A DNA stretch of 64,000 bases from DASUBV01 sp963822485 (GTDB lineage Bacteria; Actinomycetota; Actinomycetes; Streptosporangiales; Streptosporangiaceae): positions 229,811-293,810 of the forward strand of contig CAWGHW010000005.1 of the NCBI GenBank assembly GCA_963822485.1, given 5' to 3'. Positions within the stretch are counted from its first letter, which is position 1; each line of letters starts with the position of its first letter. Below the pieces are notes generated by a model that worked only from the letters and a program-made list of their open reading frames with translations, did not search any database and was not told the origin of the DNA. The position numbers and the translations under genes were made by a program. Positions 52,472 through 61,997 of this stretch are shown piece after piece.

Positions 52472-55339
52472 TCAGCTGTCCCCGGCGGCCTTGGCCTTTG
52501 CCTTCGGCTTGGCCTTGGCCCGCCCGGCACCGGTCGCGCGCGACGGGCCGCCGCTGCGGGCCGGGCTGGCCCGACGCTTGGGCGCCGGGGCCGCGGCCCG
52601 CCGATCGGCCAGGAGCTCGATGGCCCGCTGCGTGGTGATGTCCTCGACCGTGTCGCCCTTGCGCAGCGAGGCGTTCGTCTCGCCGTCGGTGACGTAGGGC
52701 CCGAACCGGCCTTCCTTGAGCACGATCGGCTTGCCGGTCGCGGTGTCCTGGCCCAGCTCCCGCAGCGGCGGGGCCGCTCCCCGCGCCGCGCGGCCCCTGG
52801 TCTTCGGCTGCGCGAACAGTTCTTTCGCCTGGTCCAGGGTGACCGTGAACATCTGCTCCTCGGACTCCAGCGAACGGCTGTCCGTGCCTTTCTTGACATA
52901 AGGCCCGTAACGTCCGTTCTGGGCCGTCACCGGCTCGCCATCCAGCTCGCCCAGCGTCCGGGGCAGCGTCAGCAGCCGCAGCGCGTCCTCGAGCGTGATG
53001 CTGTCCAGGTCCATGGACTTCAGCAGCGAGGCGGTCCGCGGCTTGGCCGACGCCGGCGCGCCCTCCTCCAGCTGCTCGGTCACGTAGGGCCCGTAGCGGC
53101 CGTCCTTGGCCACGATCGTCTTGCCGCTCTGCGGGTCGGTGCCCAGGATCTTCTCCCCGCTCGGCCGCGACAGCAGCTCGTCGGCGAACTCCGGGGTCAG
53201 CTCGTCCGGGGCCGTGCCCTCGGGCACGTTGGCCCGCTGCCCGTCCCGTTCCAGGTACGGCCCGTAGCGCCCGACCCGGACCACGATGTCCGTGCCGCTG
53301 AGCGGGAACGAGCTCACGTCCCTGGCGTCGATGTCGGTCAGGTCGGTGACGAGCTCCTTGAGCCCCTCCTCGCCATCCGCGCCGAAGTAGAACCGGCGCA
53401 GCCAGGGCACCCGCTCCGCGTCGCCCTTGGCGATGTCGTCGAGCGCGTCCTCCATCCGGGCGGTGAAGTCGTAATCGACCAGCTGGGTGAAGTGCCGCTC
53501 CAGCAGCGTCACCACCGCGAAGGCCACGAACGACGGGACCAGCGCCGTGCCCTTCTTGAACACGTAGCCGCGGTCCAGGATCGTGCCGATGATCGAGGCG
53601 TAGGTGGACGGCCGGCCGATCTCCCGGTCTTCCAGCTCCTTGATCAGCGATGCCTCGGTGTAGCGGGCCGGCGGCCGGGTCGCGTGCTCCGCGGCGGCCA
53701 GGCTGAGCGCGTCGACCGGGTCGGCCTCGGCCAGCGGCGGCAGCCGGCGCTGGTTGTCGTCCAGCTCGGCGTCCGGGTCGTCCGAGCCCTCCACGTAGGC
53801 CTTGAGGAACCCGTAGAAGGCGATGACCTTGCCCGAGGCGCTGAACTCCGCCGTCCGTCCCGCGATCGTCTCGGCCGCCTGGCTCCCCGACCCGGTCACC
53901 GTGATCGGCTCGGCGTCGCCGACCCGGCCCTCGACCCGGACCGACACCGACTCGCCCGTCGCGTCCTTCATCTGCGACGCCACGGTCCGCTTCCAGATCA
54001 GCTCGTAGAGCCGGAGCTGGTCGCCCGACAGCCCGGCCTGCGCCGGCGTCTTGAACGAGTCGCCGGCCGGGCGGATCGCCTCGTGCGCCTCCTGCGCGCT
54101 CTTCACCTTGCTGGCGTAGGTGCGCGGCGCGTCCGGCACGTACTCCGCGCCGTACAGCTCGCTGGCCTGCCGCCGCGCTGCCGTGATGGCGGTCTGCGAC
54201 AAAGTGATCGAGTCGGTCCGCATATAAGTAATGTGGCCGTTCTCATACAGCCGCTGCGCGGTCTGCATCGTGTACTTGGTCGAGAAGCCGAGCTTGCGCG
54301 ACGCCTCCTGCTGGAGCGTCGTCGTCCGGAACGGGGCATACGGCTGCCTGCGATAGGGCTTGCGCTCGACAGACTTGACGGAAAACTGGGCTCCGCCCAG
54401 GCGATCCGCCAGCTGAGCCGCGGCTGCTCCGTCCAGATGGAGGAGCGGTGCCGTGGTGTCACCCGCCCGCAGCAAGCCGGTCGAGGTGAAGTCGCGGCCC
54501 TGGGCGACCCGGCGCCCGTCCACCGAGACCAGCTGAGCCGAGAACGGGGTCTGCTCGTCGGCCGTGGCCTTGGCCACGTCCGCCAGGTGCTTGGCGAACT
54601 CCGCCTCCAGGTCCCAGTACTGGGCCGGGCGGAACGCGATGCGCTCCCGCTCCCGGTCCACCACCAGGCGGATGGCCACCGACTGCACCCGGCCTGCCGA
54701 CAGCTGCGGCATGACCTTCTTCCATAGCACCGGCGAGACCTCGTACCCGTACAGCCGGTCCAGCACCCGGCGCGTCTGGTACGCCTCCACCATGCCCAGG
54801 TCCACCTCGCGCGGACTGGCCACCGCCCGGGCGATCGCCTCCGGCGTGATCTCGTGGAAGACCATCCGGCGCGCCGGGACCTGCGGCTTAAGCTCCTCCA
54901 GCAGGTGCCAGGCGATCGCCTCGCCCTCGCGGTCCTCATCAGTGGCCAGCAGGAGTTCGTCGGCGTCCTTGAGCAGCGACTTGAGCTTGGAGACCTGCTG
55001 CTTCTTGTCGGAGTTGACCACGTACAGCGGCTCGAAGTCCGCGTCCACGTTCACGCCCAGGCGAGCCCAGGGCTCCTTGCGGTACTTCAGAGGGATCTCG
55101 GCGGCCCTGTCCGGCATGTCGCGGATGTGGCCGATGCTGGACTCGACCACGTAGCCGTCGCCTAGATATCCCGCGATCGTGCGCGCCTTGCTGGGCGACT
55201 CGACGATGACAAGACTTCTGCCGCTGCGGCCACGGCCATTGGCGCGGCGGGCACCGCCATTGGCACCCGCCTTGGCGGCGCTGGTGCCCTTGTCCTTGGC
55301 GGACGCACCCGTCCTAGCTGCCACGATCTTCACCCTCAC
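52472..55339 (-). CDS. topA: DNA topoisomerase I (type IA)
   Basis: This 955-residue enzyme relaxes negative supercoils. It has a Toprim domain (LVIVESPSKARTIAGYLGDG near residue 43; DEDREGEAIAWHLLEEL), the catalytic Tyr in GHITYMRTDSITLS, and a C-terminus built of several GRYGPYV-type repeats rather than zinc fingers, as in other actinomycetes. The last 40 residues are Lys/Ala/Arg-rich, aiding DNA binding. The first about 40 residues are Gly/Ala/Lys-rich and the GTG start at 55339 is tentative. The frame is intact over 2.9 kb. Confidence 0.96.
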   Translation of the reverse strand: MRVKIVAARTGASAKDKGTSAAKAGANGGARRANGRGRSGRSLVIVESPSKARTIAGYLGDGYVVESSIGHIRDMPDRAAEIPLKYRKEPWARLGVNVDADFEPLYVVNSDKKQQVSKLKSLLKDADELLLATDEDREGEAIAWHLLEELKPQVPARRMVFHEITPEAIARAVASPREVDLGMVEAYQTRRVLDRLYGYEVSPVLWKKVMPQLSAGRVQSVAIRLVVDRERERIAFRPAQYWDLEAEFAKHLADVAKATADEQTPFSAQLVSVDGRRVAQGRDFTSTGLLRAGDTTAPLLHLDGAAAAQLADRLGGAQFSVKSVERKPYRRQPYAPFRTTTLQQEASRKLGFSTKYTMQTAQRLYENGHITYMRTDSITLSQTAITAARRQASELYGAEYVPDAPRTYASKVKSAQEAHEAIRPAGDSFKTPAQAGLSGDQLRLYELIWKRTVASQMKDATGESVSVRVEGRVGDAEPITVTGSGSQAAETIAGRTAEFSASGKVIAFYGFLKAYVEGSDDPDAELDDNQRRLPPLAEADPVDALSLAAAEHATRPPARYTEASLIKELEDREIGRPSTYASIIGTILDRGYVFKKGTALVPSFVAFAVVTLLERHFTQLVDYDFTARMEDALDDIAKGDAERVPWLRRFYFGADGEEGLKELVTDLTDIDARDVSSFPLSGTDIVVRVGRYGPYLERDGQRANVPEGTAPDELTPEFADELLSRPSGEKILGTDPQSGKTIVAKDGRYGPYVTEQLEEGAPASAKPRTASLLKSMDLDSITLEDALRLLTLPRTLGELDGEPVTAQNGRYGPYVKKGTDSRSLESEEQMFTVTLDQAKELFAQPKTRGRAARGAAPPLRELGQDTATGKPIVLKEGRFGPYVTDGETNASLRKGDTVEDITTQRAIELLADRRAAAPAPKRRASPARSGGPSRATGAGRAKAKPKAKAKAAGDS

Positions 55340-55579
55340 ATCCCCGGTCGCCCTGGAGGCTACCGCAGGCGTCCAGCAAGCACTGGCGCTCTGGTCACAC
55401 TACGACCCCTGGACTAGGACCCCCGACTAGCGGGCGGCAGTCTAACCAGCCGGCGAGCCTGTTGCGGCCCCATCTCGCATAGACAACTCGGCCGACCGGG
55501 GTGAGTGTTCCCTAACCGCGCGCTGCGGATTTCCTCAAGGTGATTGAACCACCGCCGCCGACGCGCACAATAAAGGGTG

Positions 55580-55819
55580 ATGGCCGAGTACTCCTACCTG
55601 GTGCTCAACCTGCCGCGCGACATGACACGTGACGCGGCACGACGCCTCCTGACCGACCACGCCGAGTACGGCCACTGGGAGCTGTCCCGGATGCGACTGT
55701 ATGCCGACGGCAGCCGCAAGGCCACGCTGCGGCGCAAGGTTATCCGGGCTGTTCGCACGCAGTTCGGCGGGCCGTCGCAGGCTGGCTACCCGGGCGGCCC
55801 GCTGTTCCCGCCCCCCTAA
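55580..55819 (+). CDS. DUF5703-type small protein
   Basis: This 79-residue conserved actinobacterial protein contains YSYLVLNLPRDMTRDAARRLLTDHAEYGHWEL and RLYADGSRKATLRRKVIRA. It is a soluble, helical and basic C-terminal half. Function is unknown. ATG 55580 was chosen over GTG 55577 directly before it. It is divergent from topA with a 240-nt gap and convergent with the membrane protein gene. Confidence 0.8.
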   Translation: MAEYSYLVLNLPRDMTRDAARRLLTDHAEYGHWELSRMRLYADGSRKATLRRKVIRAVRTQFGGPSQAGYPGGPLFPPP

Positions 55820-55837
55820 TCGGCCGCTAACCGGCCG

Positions 55838-56797
55838 CTAGTCGGCCGCGCTCACCGGCCGGAGCTGCCGCAGGCCGAGCATCCGGCTCATCGCCCCGGA
55901 TCGCGCCGATGAGGCCGCCGCGTGCCGCGCCGCCCGGTGGTGGTTCTCCGGCCACGGCTTGCTGTCGTTGCGCCCGCTCAGCCGGTGCTTGCTCTGGTAG
56001 GCCGGCGCCCGGCGGCGCTGGCCCGGCTCGTCGCCCAGTTCTTCCTCCGCCGTGGCCGCGGGCGGCGGGTCGGCCTGCGGGAACGTCGCAGGTACGACGG
56101 CCGTAGCGGCCTCCGCAGCCACCACCGCGGCGGGCACCGGCGTCACCGGTGCTGACGACGTTTCCGCCGCTGGGGCGGGTGCGCGGCTGGAGCCAGGCAG
56201 GCTCGGCCGCCGCATCTGTCCCTCCAGCCACTCTTCCAGCCGCACGCCCGGCTGGAGCACGACCTCGTTCGCCGCGTCCCCGAACGGCACGCTCGCGGGT
56301 GAGCTGGCTCCCCCGAAGGGCCTGACGTCCGCGTATGGATCAGCGTACGGATGAGTGCTCAGCGCCGGGCTGGCCTCCGGGTCCGCCTCGCGGCTCGCCG
56401 CCGCAGGCTGGCCAAAGACCGTGGCCAGGTCAGTGTCGAGGCTCTTGTCCAGGCCGTCGTCCAGGCCGTCGTCCAGGCCGGTGTCCGCGATGGGCGCGAA
56501 CATCTCAGCCTCGACCGGGGCGGCCAGGACCGGTGCCGGGTACAGGCCGAGCGCCGGTTCCGGCGCCGACCCCTCGCCAGCCGATCCGGCCGGTGTCGCG
56601 CTCACCCGCGTGGCGCTTACTCCCACTGGCCGCCGCAGGGCCCGGCGCTGAGCCAGGATCAGCATGAACACCACGCCCGACAGCACCATCCCCGCCGCGA
56701 ACCCGTCGACCGTGCCCGTGCCAATCGGGGCCGTCAGCGGCGAACCATGACCGGAGGCGATAACGGCGGCCTCCTGCGCCGCGATCAGAGCCAGCAT
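55838..56797 (-). CDS. Membrane-anchored protein with long disordered cytoplasmic part
   Basis: This 319-residue protein has one clear hydrophobic helix at about residues 33-50 (FAAGMVLSGVVFMLILA). The rest is Pro/Ala/Glu-rich and probably disordered, with an acidic GLDD repeat (12-bp units near 56450-56480) and a basic end containing HRLSGRNDSKPWPENHHRAARHAA, conserved in actinomycete homologues near topA. No enzymatic motif. It could be a scaffold protein. Confidence 0.7.
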   Translation of the reverse strand: MLALIAAQEAAVIASGHGSPLTAPIGTGTVDGFAAGMVLSGVVFMLILAQRRALRRPVGVSATRVSATPAGSAGEGSAPEPALGLYPAPVLAAPVEAEMFAPIADTGLDDGLDDGLDKSLDTDLATVFGQPAAASREADPEASPALSTHPYADPYADVRPFGGASSPASVPFGDAANEVVLQPGVRLEEWLEGQMRRPSLPGSSRAPAPAAETSSAPVTPVPAAVVAAEAATAVVPATFPQADPPPAATAEEELGDEPGQRRRAPAYQSKHRLSGRNDSKPWPENHHRAARHAAASSARSGAMSRMLGLRQLRPVSAAD

Positions 56798-57478
56798 TGC
56801 TCCAGGGCCTTTCTTCCTGAGCCCCGGTCAGATGATCCCCCGCCGAAGCTCTGTGTCTTCAGTTAATGACTGAGAGTTACCTTGATGGACATGCGTCGGG
56901 CCCGCTGAGCGGTCAGCGGGACCTAGCCCGGTAAGCGGCGGTGCCGGACAGCACCGCGCAGGCCGGACGGGCCACACTGCCCGGCCCGGCTCAGGATCCC
57001 GGCCCGCCCGCAGCGGCCGGCCGGGAGGTAGGAGGCGGCCACGGCCGCGCGCAGCCTGGAGGCAGCGTCGCTGAACCGTGGCCGCCGGAGCGGGCGTGCA
57101 CCCGAGTGACTAGCCGCGAGGATCCAGCAGCCCAGGCGCCAGGGCCGCGCGCTGACCTCGGTCGCGCGCCACCCTGCCCTGGCGCGGCCGCGGGTCAGCG
57201 ACCGCGGACCATGAGCCTGTTCCGGCAACACAGGCGACCCTCCTCGACGACCAGGCGTTCGCGGTTCCGAAAGAGCCCTCCCAGAACCCGCCAAGCGTGA
57301 GACCAATGACCGGAACGCCGCACATGGACCCAAGGCGCCGGGGGTTCAGCCCCACACAATGCGTCACGTTACCACTACTGAACGTGCGCATACGACATTC
57401 CGCTGGAACGACATCGCATCCGGACTCGTCCCTGTGCTCCTATTGGCCCGGCAATGGTCCCCTGACCTCGGAAAAGGG
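56798..57478. other. Non-coding gap
   Basis: About 680 nt lie between the membrane protein start and the M20 peptidase 3' end. Small hairpins are visible (for example GCGGTGC/GCACCGC near 56937-56956). Reading frames on both strands up to 136 codons have Arg-rich, unlike-protein compositions and no ribosome sites, and are rejected. It may hold a decayed gene. Confidence 0.45.
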
Positions 57479-58833
57479 CTAGCAGCGGTCCAGGAAGTCG
57501 TCCAGCACCCGGACCCCGAACCGGAGCGCGTCCACCGGCACCCGCTCGTCCACCCCGTGGAACATCCCCGCGAAGTCCAGGTCCGCCGGCAGCCGCAACG
57601 GCGCGAAGCCGAAGCACCGGATGCCCAGGCGGCTGAACGACTTCGCGTCCGTCCCGCCCGACAGGCAGTAGGGCACCAGCCGCCCCTCCGGGTCCTGGGC
57701 CAGGACCGCTTCGCCCATCGCCGCCACCAGGTCACCGTCGAAGGTCGTCGTCACGCCCGGGTAGTTCCGGATGAACTCCCGCTCCACCCCCGGCCCGAGC
57801 AGCTCGTCCACCGCGCCGAAGAACTCGTCCTCATACCCTGGCAGGAAGCGCCCGTCCACCTCAGCCGTGGCCGTCTGCGGCACCACGTTCACCTTGTAGC
57901 CCGCCCGCAGCACACTCGGATTGACCGTGTTGCGGGTGGTCGCGCCCACCATGCGCGCGATCGGCCCGATCTTGCCGAGTACGTCAGCGACCTTGTTAGG
58001 GGAAAATTCCACGCCGAGCGCCGCGCTGGCCTCCTTGAGGAACGCGAACGCCGCGTCGGTCTCCCGTACCGGCCACTCGTGCCGGCCCAGCCGTCCGACC
58101 GTCTCCGCCAGCGTGGTCACCGCGTTGTCCGGCTGCACCATCGATCCGTGGCCAGCCGTCCCGCGGGCCGTCAGCCGCATCCAGGCGATGCCCTTCTCCG
58201 CCGTCTGGATCAGGTACAGGCGGCGCCCGCCGATCGTCACGCTGAACCCGCCGACCTCACTGATCGCTTCCGTTACGCCCTCGAACAGTTCCGGATGGTT
58301 GTCCACCAGCCAGCCCGCTCCGTAGTTACCGCCCGCCTCCTCGTCGGCCAGGAACGCCAGCACGATGTCCCGGTTTGGCCGCCGGCCCTCGGCCAGTCGC
58401 TGGCGGACCACGGCCAGGATCATCGCGTCCATGTCCTTCATGTCCACCGCGCCCGCGGCCCCAGACGCAGTCCTCGGCCACGTCGCCGGAGAACGGGTGG
58501 ACCCGCCAGTCGCCCGCGTCGGCGGGGACGACGTCGAGGTGACCGTGGATCAGGAGGGCGGGCCTTGATGAGTCGGTGCCGCTGATCCTCGCGATGACAC
58601 TGGCGCGCTTGGGGTGAGACTCGATGATCTGCGACTCCAGGCCGGCGTCGGCGAGGATCGTGGCCACGTACTCGGCCGCGGTGCGCTCACCCGGGACCCG
58701 AGTTGTCACCGGTGTTGCTGGTGTCGATCCTGATCAGCTCGCTGGCCAAGGTGGCAACGCTGTCCTCGGCGGAGGTGCTGGCTGTGTCCCCGGCTGGCCC
58801 GCGGCGGCCCGCGGCGGCAGAGTTCTCGGTCAT
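57479..58833 (-). pseudogene. M20 family metallopeptidase (dipeptidase-like), frameshifted as sequenced
   Basis: Three consecutive frames rebuild one peptidase of about 450 residues. ATG 58833 gives ATLASELIRIDTSNTGDNSGPG. After one extra base near 58699: GERTAAEYVATILADAGLES and LLIHGHLDVVPADAGDW (zinc His/Asp) to EDCVWGRG. After one extra G at 58452-58454: AVDMKDMDAMILAVV, FLADEEAGG (catalytic Glu pair) and KSFSRLGIRCFGFAPL. All metal and catalytic residues are present across frames, arguing for sequence error. Its role is hydrolysis of small peptides or N-acyl amino acids. Confidence 0.88.
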
Positions 58834-58969
58834 CTCGTCATGGTCGCATCCTGGGGGGCTGGGTGAGTGCCTGGGTGACTGCTATGTCCCCAGTCAGGCG
58901 GAACTCGTCTCGCCGTCAGGGCCTCATGTTTGCTATCGTGAGGCCGGCCCGGCGTGAGCCGCGGCCCAC

Positions 58970-59057
58970 GTCCGGGTGGCGGAATAGGCAGACGCGCTAG
59001 CTTGAGGTGCTAGTGCCCCAAAAGGGCATGGGGGTTCAAGTCCCCCCTCGGACACCA
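58970..59057 (+). tRNA. tRNA-Leu (anticodon GAG)
   Basis: The gene begins GTCCGGGTGGCGGAATAGG and ends CCCCCTCGGACACCA. The acceptor stem GTCCGGG/CTCGGAC has one G-T pair. The anticodon loop CTTGAGG gives anticodon GAG (codon CUC). The long variable arm (GTGCCCCAAAAGGGCAT) and T-arm GGGGGTTCAAGTCCCCC are typical of class II tRNA-Leu. CCA is encoded. 88 nt. It is followed by an AbrB-integrase pair, a common attachment arrangement. Confidence 0.97.
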
Positions 59058-59167
59058 AAACCGGTGAGATTTCCCCAAAACGGACACCGCTCGAACACGC
59101 TCTCGGACCGTTCCCCGGCTGCCTGCCATCTGTCCGCTGACCTGGTGATCCCTGCGGGGAGGCGGCC

Positions 59168-59641
59168 ATGAGTGCGCCGGTCATCGCGCCTATCATCCCG
59201 CCCGCCGCCCGGACTTCCGGCGGCGCCCGGGGCCGCGCGGCCCCGGCACGGCCGCTGCCGCTGGCCGGGCCTCCCCAGTACGCCGCGCCTGCAGACGACG
59301 TCGTCTACGGGCTCGGCCGGATCGACGCCTCAGGCCGGGTCGCTGACCGCGCGGTGCTCTCGGCGCTGGGTTGGCGGCGCGATGACCGGCTGACGCTGAC
59401 CGCCGAGGCAGGCGTGGTGGTCGCCCGCCGGGATCCAGGCGGGATGATCATCGTGCCGCCCCGGCCCTGCGTGGTAATCCCGGCGACGCTGCGCCGCCGC
59501 TGCGGGCTGCACTCGGGTGACCGGGTGCTGCTGGCCGCAGTGCCCGGCGACGACACCCTGACCGCCTGGCCACTGGCGATAATCGATCAGGCGATTCGAG
59601 CCCACGGCCCGTTCCCGCGCCCCGCGGGAGACACCCCGTGA
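59168..59641 (+). CDS. AbrB/SpoVT-like DNA-binding domain protein
   Basis: This is a 157-residue protein. Two swapped-hairpin-like segments are visible: GLGRIDASGRVADRAVLSALGWRRDDRLTL and a weaker CVVIPATLRRRCGLHSGDRVLL, both with the R.x.(l/i)P..LR..LG...GD pattern of AbrB/MazE-type domains. The N-terminal 40 residues are disordered. It overlaps the integrase start by 4 nt, so it probably acts with it, either as excision control or as a regulator of the element. Confidence 0.78.
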   Translation: MSAPVIAPIIPPAARTSGGARGRAAPARPLPLAGPPQYAAPADDVVYGLGRIDASGRVADRAVLSALGWRRDDRLTLTAEAGVVVARRDPGGMIIVPPRPCVVIPATLRRRCGLHSGDRVLLAAVPGDDTLTAWPLAIIDQAIRAHGPFPRPAGDTP

Positions 59642-60694
59642 CCGCCGCCGATCCCGCCACGCCCGCAGGCGCCTCACAGCAGGCCGCCATCGACGCCGCC
59701 CTCCTGCTGCTCGACCGGATGGGCCTGTCGCCCGCCGACCTGCTCACCGCCCCGCAGGCCCAGCCGACCATACCGACCTTCGCCGAGTACATCCCCGTCG
59801 TCTCCGGCACCGTGACGCCCGGCACCCGGCGGGCCTACGGCTCATACTGGAACCGGATCGCCGAGCACTGGGGCGACCGCCGCCTGGACGAGCCCACGCC
59901 ATCAGAGATCCTGCAACTCGTCACCCACGTCAAGACCCATGTGGTGCCCCGGCGCAATGCCCGCGGCGGGCGCAGCGCCGCCGAGCACCTGGTGGCCGCG
60001 CTCCGCTGCGTGTACCGACATGCCGAGGATGACAAGCTGGTCAGCTGCGGCCGACAACCCGGCCCGCAGGGTCGCCAAGCCGCGGCGGCTGCCCTCGACC
60101 CGGCAGGCCATCCCCGACACCCGCCTGGCAGAGATCAATCAGGTCGCCGCCACCACGGGAACGACCCGGAGCTCGACACGCTGCTGCTGCGGCTGCACAC
60201 CGAGACCGCGTGCCGCCGCGGCGGCGCGCTGGCGCTGCGCCCCGACGACCTGGACCGCGACCAGTGCATGATCCTGCTGCGGGAAAAGGGCGAGACGATG
60301 CGCTGGCAGCCGGTCTCCCCCACCCTCATGGCCCGGCTCATCCAGCACGGTCAGGATCGGCACGCTCCGCGGGACGGGCAGCTGCTGCGTTATAGCCAAC
60401 GGTCGGCCGATCACCAGCCGCCGATACGACCACCTGTGGGTCCGGATCGGGAAGCACCTGCCCTGGGTGCGGACCCAGCAGACCAGCATCCACTGGATCC
60501 GCCACACCACCTTGACCTGGGTCGAGCGCAACTTCGGCTACGCCGTCGCCCGCGCCTACGCCGGCCACGCCGACGGAGGCAACGAAGCCGGCGTCACGGC
60601 CACCTACGTTCGCGCCAGCCTCGCCGAGGTGGCTGCCGCGCTGGCCGCGCTCACCGGCGAGCCCCACCCGCTCGCCACGCTGGACGGGTTGTAA
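59638..60694 (+). pseudogene. Tyrosine recombinase/integrase, frameshifted as sequenced
   Basis: GTG 59638 starts the SAM-like N-terminal domain (TIPTFAEYIPVVSGTVTPGTRRAYGSYWNRIAEHWG). Shifts at about 60050 (+1), about 60165 (-1) and about 60394 (+1) must be undone to read on through LHTETACRRGGALAL (first catalytic Arg), RRYDHLWVRIGKHLPWVRTQQTSIHWIRH (H-x-x-R), YAGHADGG and ATYVRASLAEV (His and nucleophile Tyr). All catalytic residues survive. The reconstructed length is about 350 residues. Its location next to tRNA-Leu suggests the tRNA 3' end as attachment site. True decay cannot be excluded for a mobile gene. Confidence 0.85.
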
Positions 60695-61058
60695 CCGACA
60701 TAGGCCCGGTCATCACCAGCACGACACCCGCCATACCGATCTGCCGGTACTGCTCCTCGTACTAGCAGTCGACTTACAGTTCTGGCGTCGGTCGCGATGT
60801 TGTCCGCTGGCTCTTCCGCCGCTTCTCGAGCGTCGCTTGCTCGGCTTCGGTTGTCCGGATAGCGGCCCGCGGCCAGGGCGGCCCCGCGGGGACGTCGCAC
60901 GCGATCGGCTATCTCGACCTCGGACCCGGCAGCCGCTGGCGCCTACGAGGAAGACGGCGCGCAGAGAAGGATGACCGGACGTTTAACGTTCGCAGATGGT
61001 GCTGCACGTCAGCGCGGCCTTACGATCAACTTGCCCATTGGATGTTCCGGGAGCCGCG
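60695..61058. other. Non-coding gap after integrase
   Basis: This 364-nt region has lower coding character than its surroundings. No ribosome site-linked frame, RNA gene or clear repeat was found. It may contain a promoter for the gene at 61059. Confidence 0.45.
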
Positions 61059-61589
61059 ATGCCCAGGTTCGTCAATGCCCAGGTGATCGTGGCCAGTGCC
61101 GTGACGCTGTTGCTCGGCTTCGGTCTTGGCCTGGGCTACTCCCATCTCGGCACTGGCCACCGTCACGCCCAGGCCAGAGCTGGTGGCCTGGGACTGCCGA
61201 GGGCACCCAGGTGTCCCGCTCGTGCAGCAGCAGTTCCCACCGGAGTTGACATCACCCTGACAGCCAGCAGCTCATTTGACCGGGACTGCTACTACGCGCC
61301 AGCCGGCCAGCGGTTCACGATCAGTCTGACCAACCCGGTGTTCACGCTCGATGGCCATTCACCGACCTACGCGAGGCTGGTCGTGTCACCCAGCAGCCAC
61401 CCAGCTCTCAGCCCCACAAGGCAGCGCGGACTCTGGTCCGGCTCAAGCGCTACCGCAGTGTTCACCAGCAAGCCGGTACGGGCACCCGCGACAAGAGTGT
61501 TCACTGTGCGACCCCTCCCGGCCGGGACCTACGACCTCCAGTTGCTGGACGGACGGCCGAATGTGATCGCCACCCTCGTGGTGCATTAG
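61059..61589 (+). CDS. Membrane-anchored protein with cupredoxin-like domain
   Basis: This is a 176-residue protein. One hydrophobic segment near the N-terminus (FVNAQVIVASAVTLLLGFGLGLGYSHL, residues about 4-30) serves as signal or anchor. The C-terminal about 100 residues are beta-rich (VDITLTASSSFDRDCYYAPAGQRFTISLTN ... AGTYDLQLLDG), resembling cupredoxin-like domains, but a full copper site is not evident. GGGAG precedes ATG 61059. Typical cargo of an integrated element; function is unknown. Confidence 0.6.
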   Translation: MPRFVNAQVIVASAVTLLLGFGLGLGYSHLGTGHRHAQARAGGLGLPRAPRCPARAAAVPTGVDITLTASSSFDRDCYYAPAGQRFTISLTNPVFTLDGHSPTYARLVVSPSSHPALSPTRQRGLWSGSSATAVFTSKPVRAPATRVFTVRPLPAGTYDLQLLDGRPNVIATLVVH

Positions 61590-61997
61590 CTTCCAGGCGG
61601 GCAGACGGCCAGCTCACCCTGACCGACAACTACTTCGGCCGGGACCGCGAGGCTCGGTCGCACCGACCCCGCCAAGCAGCCCGGACGGGCCGACTGATCG
61701 GCCCGACCTCAGAGCTACCTGAACTGTGGTTCCCTGACAGCCTGCCGTCGTGGCACTCGGCCATGGATGAACTGCTTGACAAGCTGAACGCCTGACGCCG
61801 AGGCCCGGTGCCGCATAGCGGATCAGCCTGTGCCCGTGCCACCGTTCTCAGGCTCGCGGGATATAAGCGGGATGACGGCTGCCGCTACTGCCCAGTGGAT
61901 CAGCAGCCTCACAGGCCAAAAGGCTTCTTCGTCGCCGCTTGCGAAGGACCGATCGCAACTCGTTCGGTGTGCGTAGGCGGGGCAGACTAGGCGTCGG
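61590..61997. other. Gap with a startless ORF remnant
   Basis: An open frame from about 61600 to the stop at 61793-61795 reads DGQLTLTDNYFGRDREARSH ... ELWFPDSLPSWHSAMDELLDKLNA, a plausible protein C-terminus without a start or ribosome site. No family is recognised. The rest (61796-61997) appears non-coding. Confidence 0.4.
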
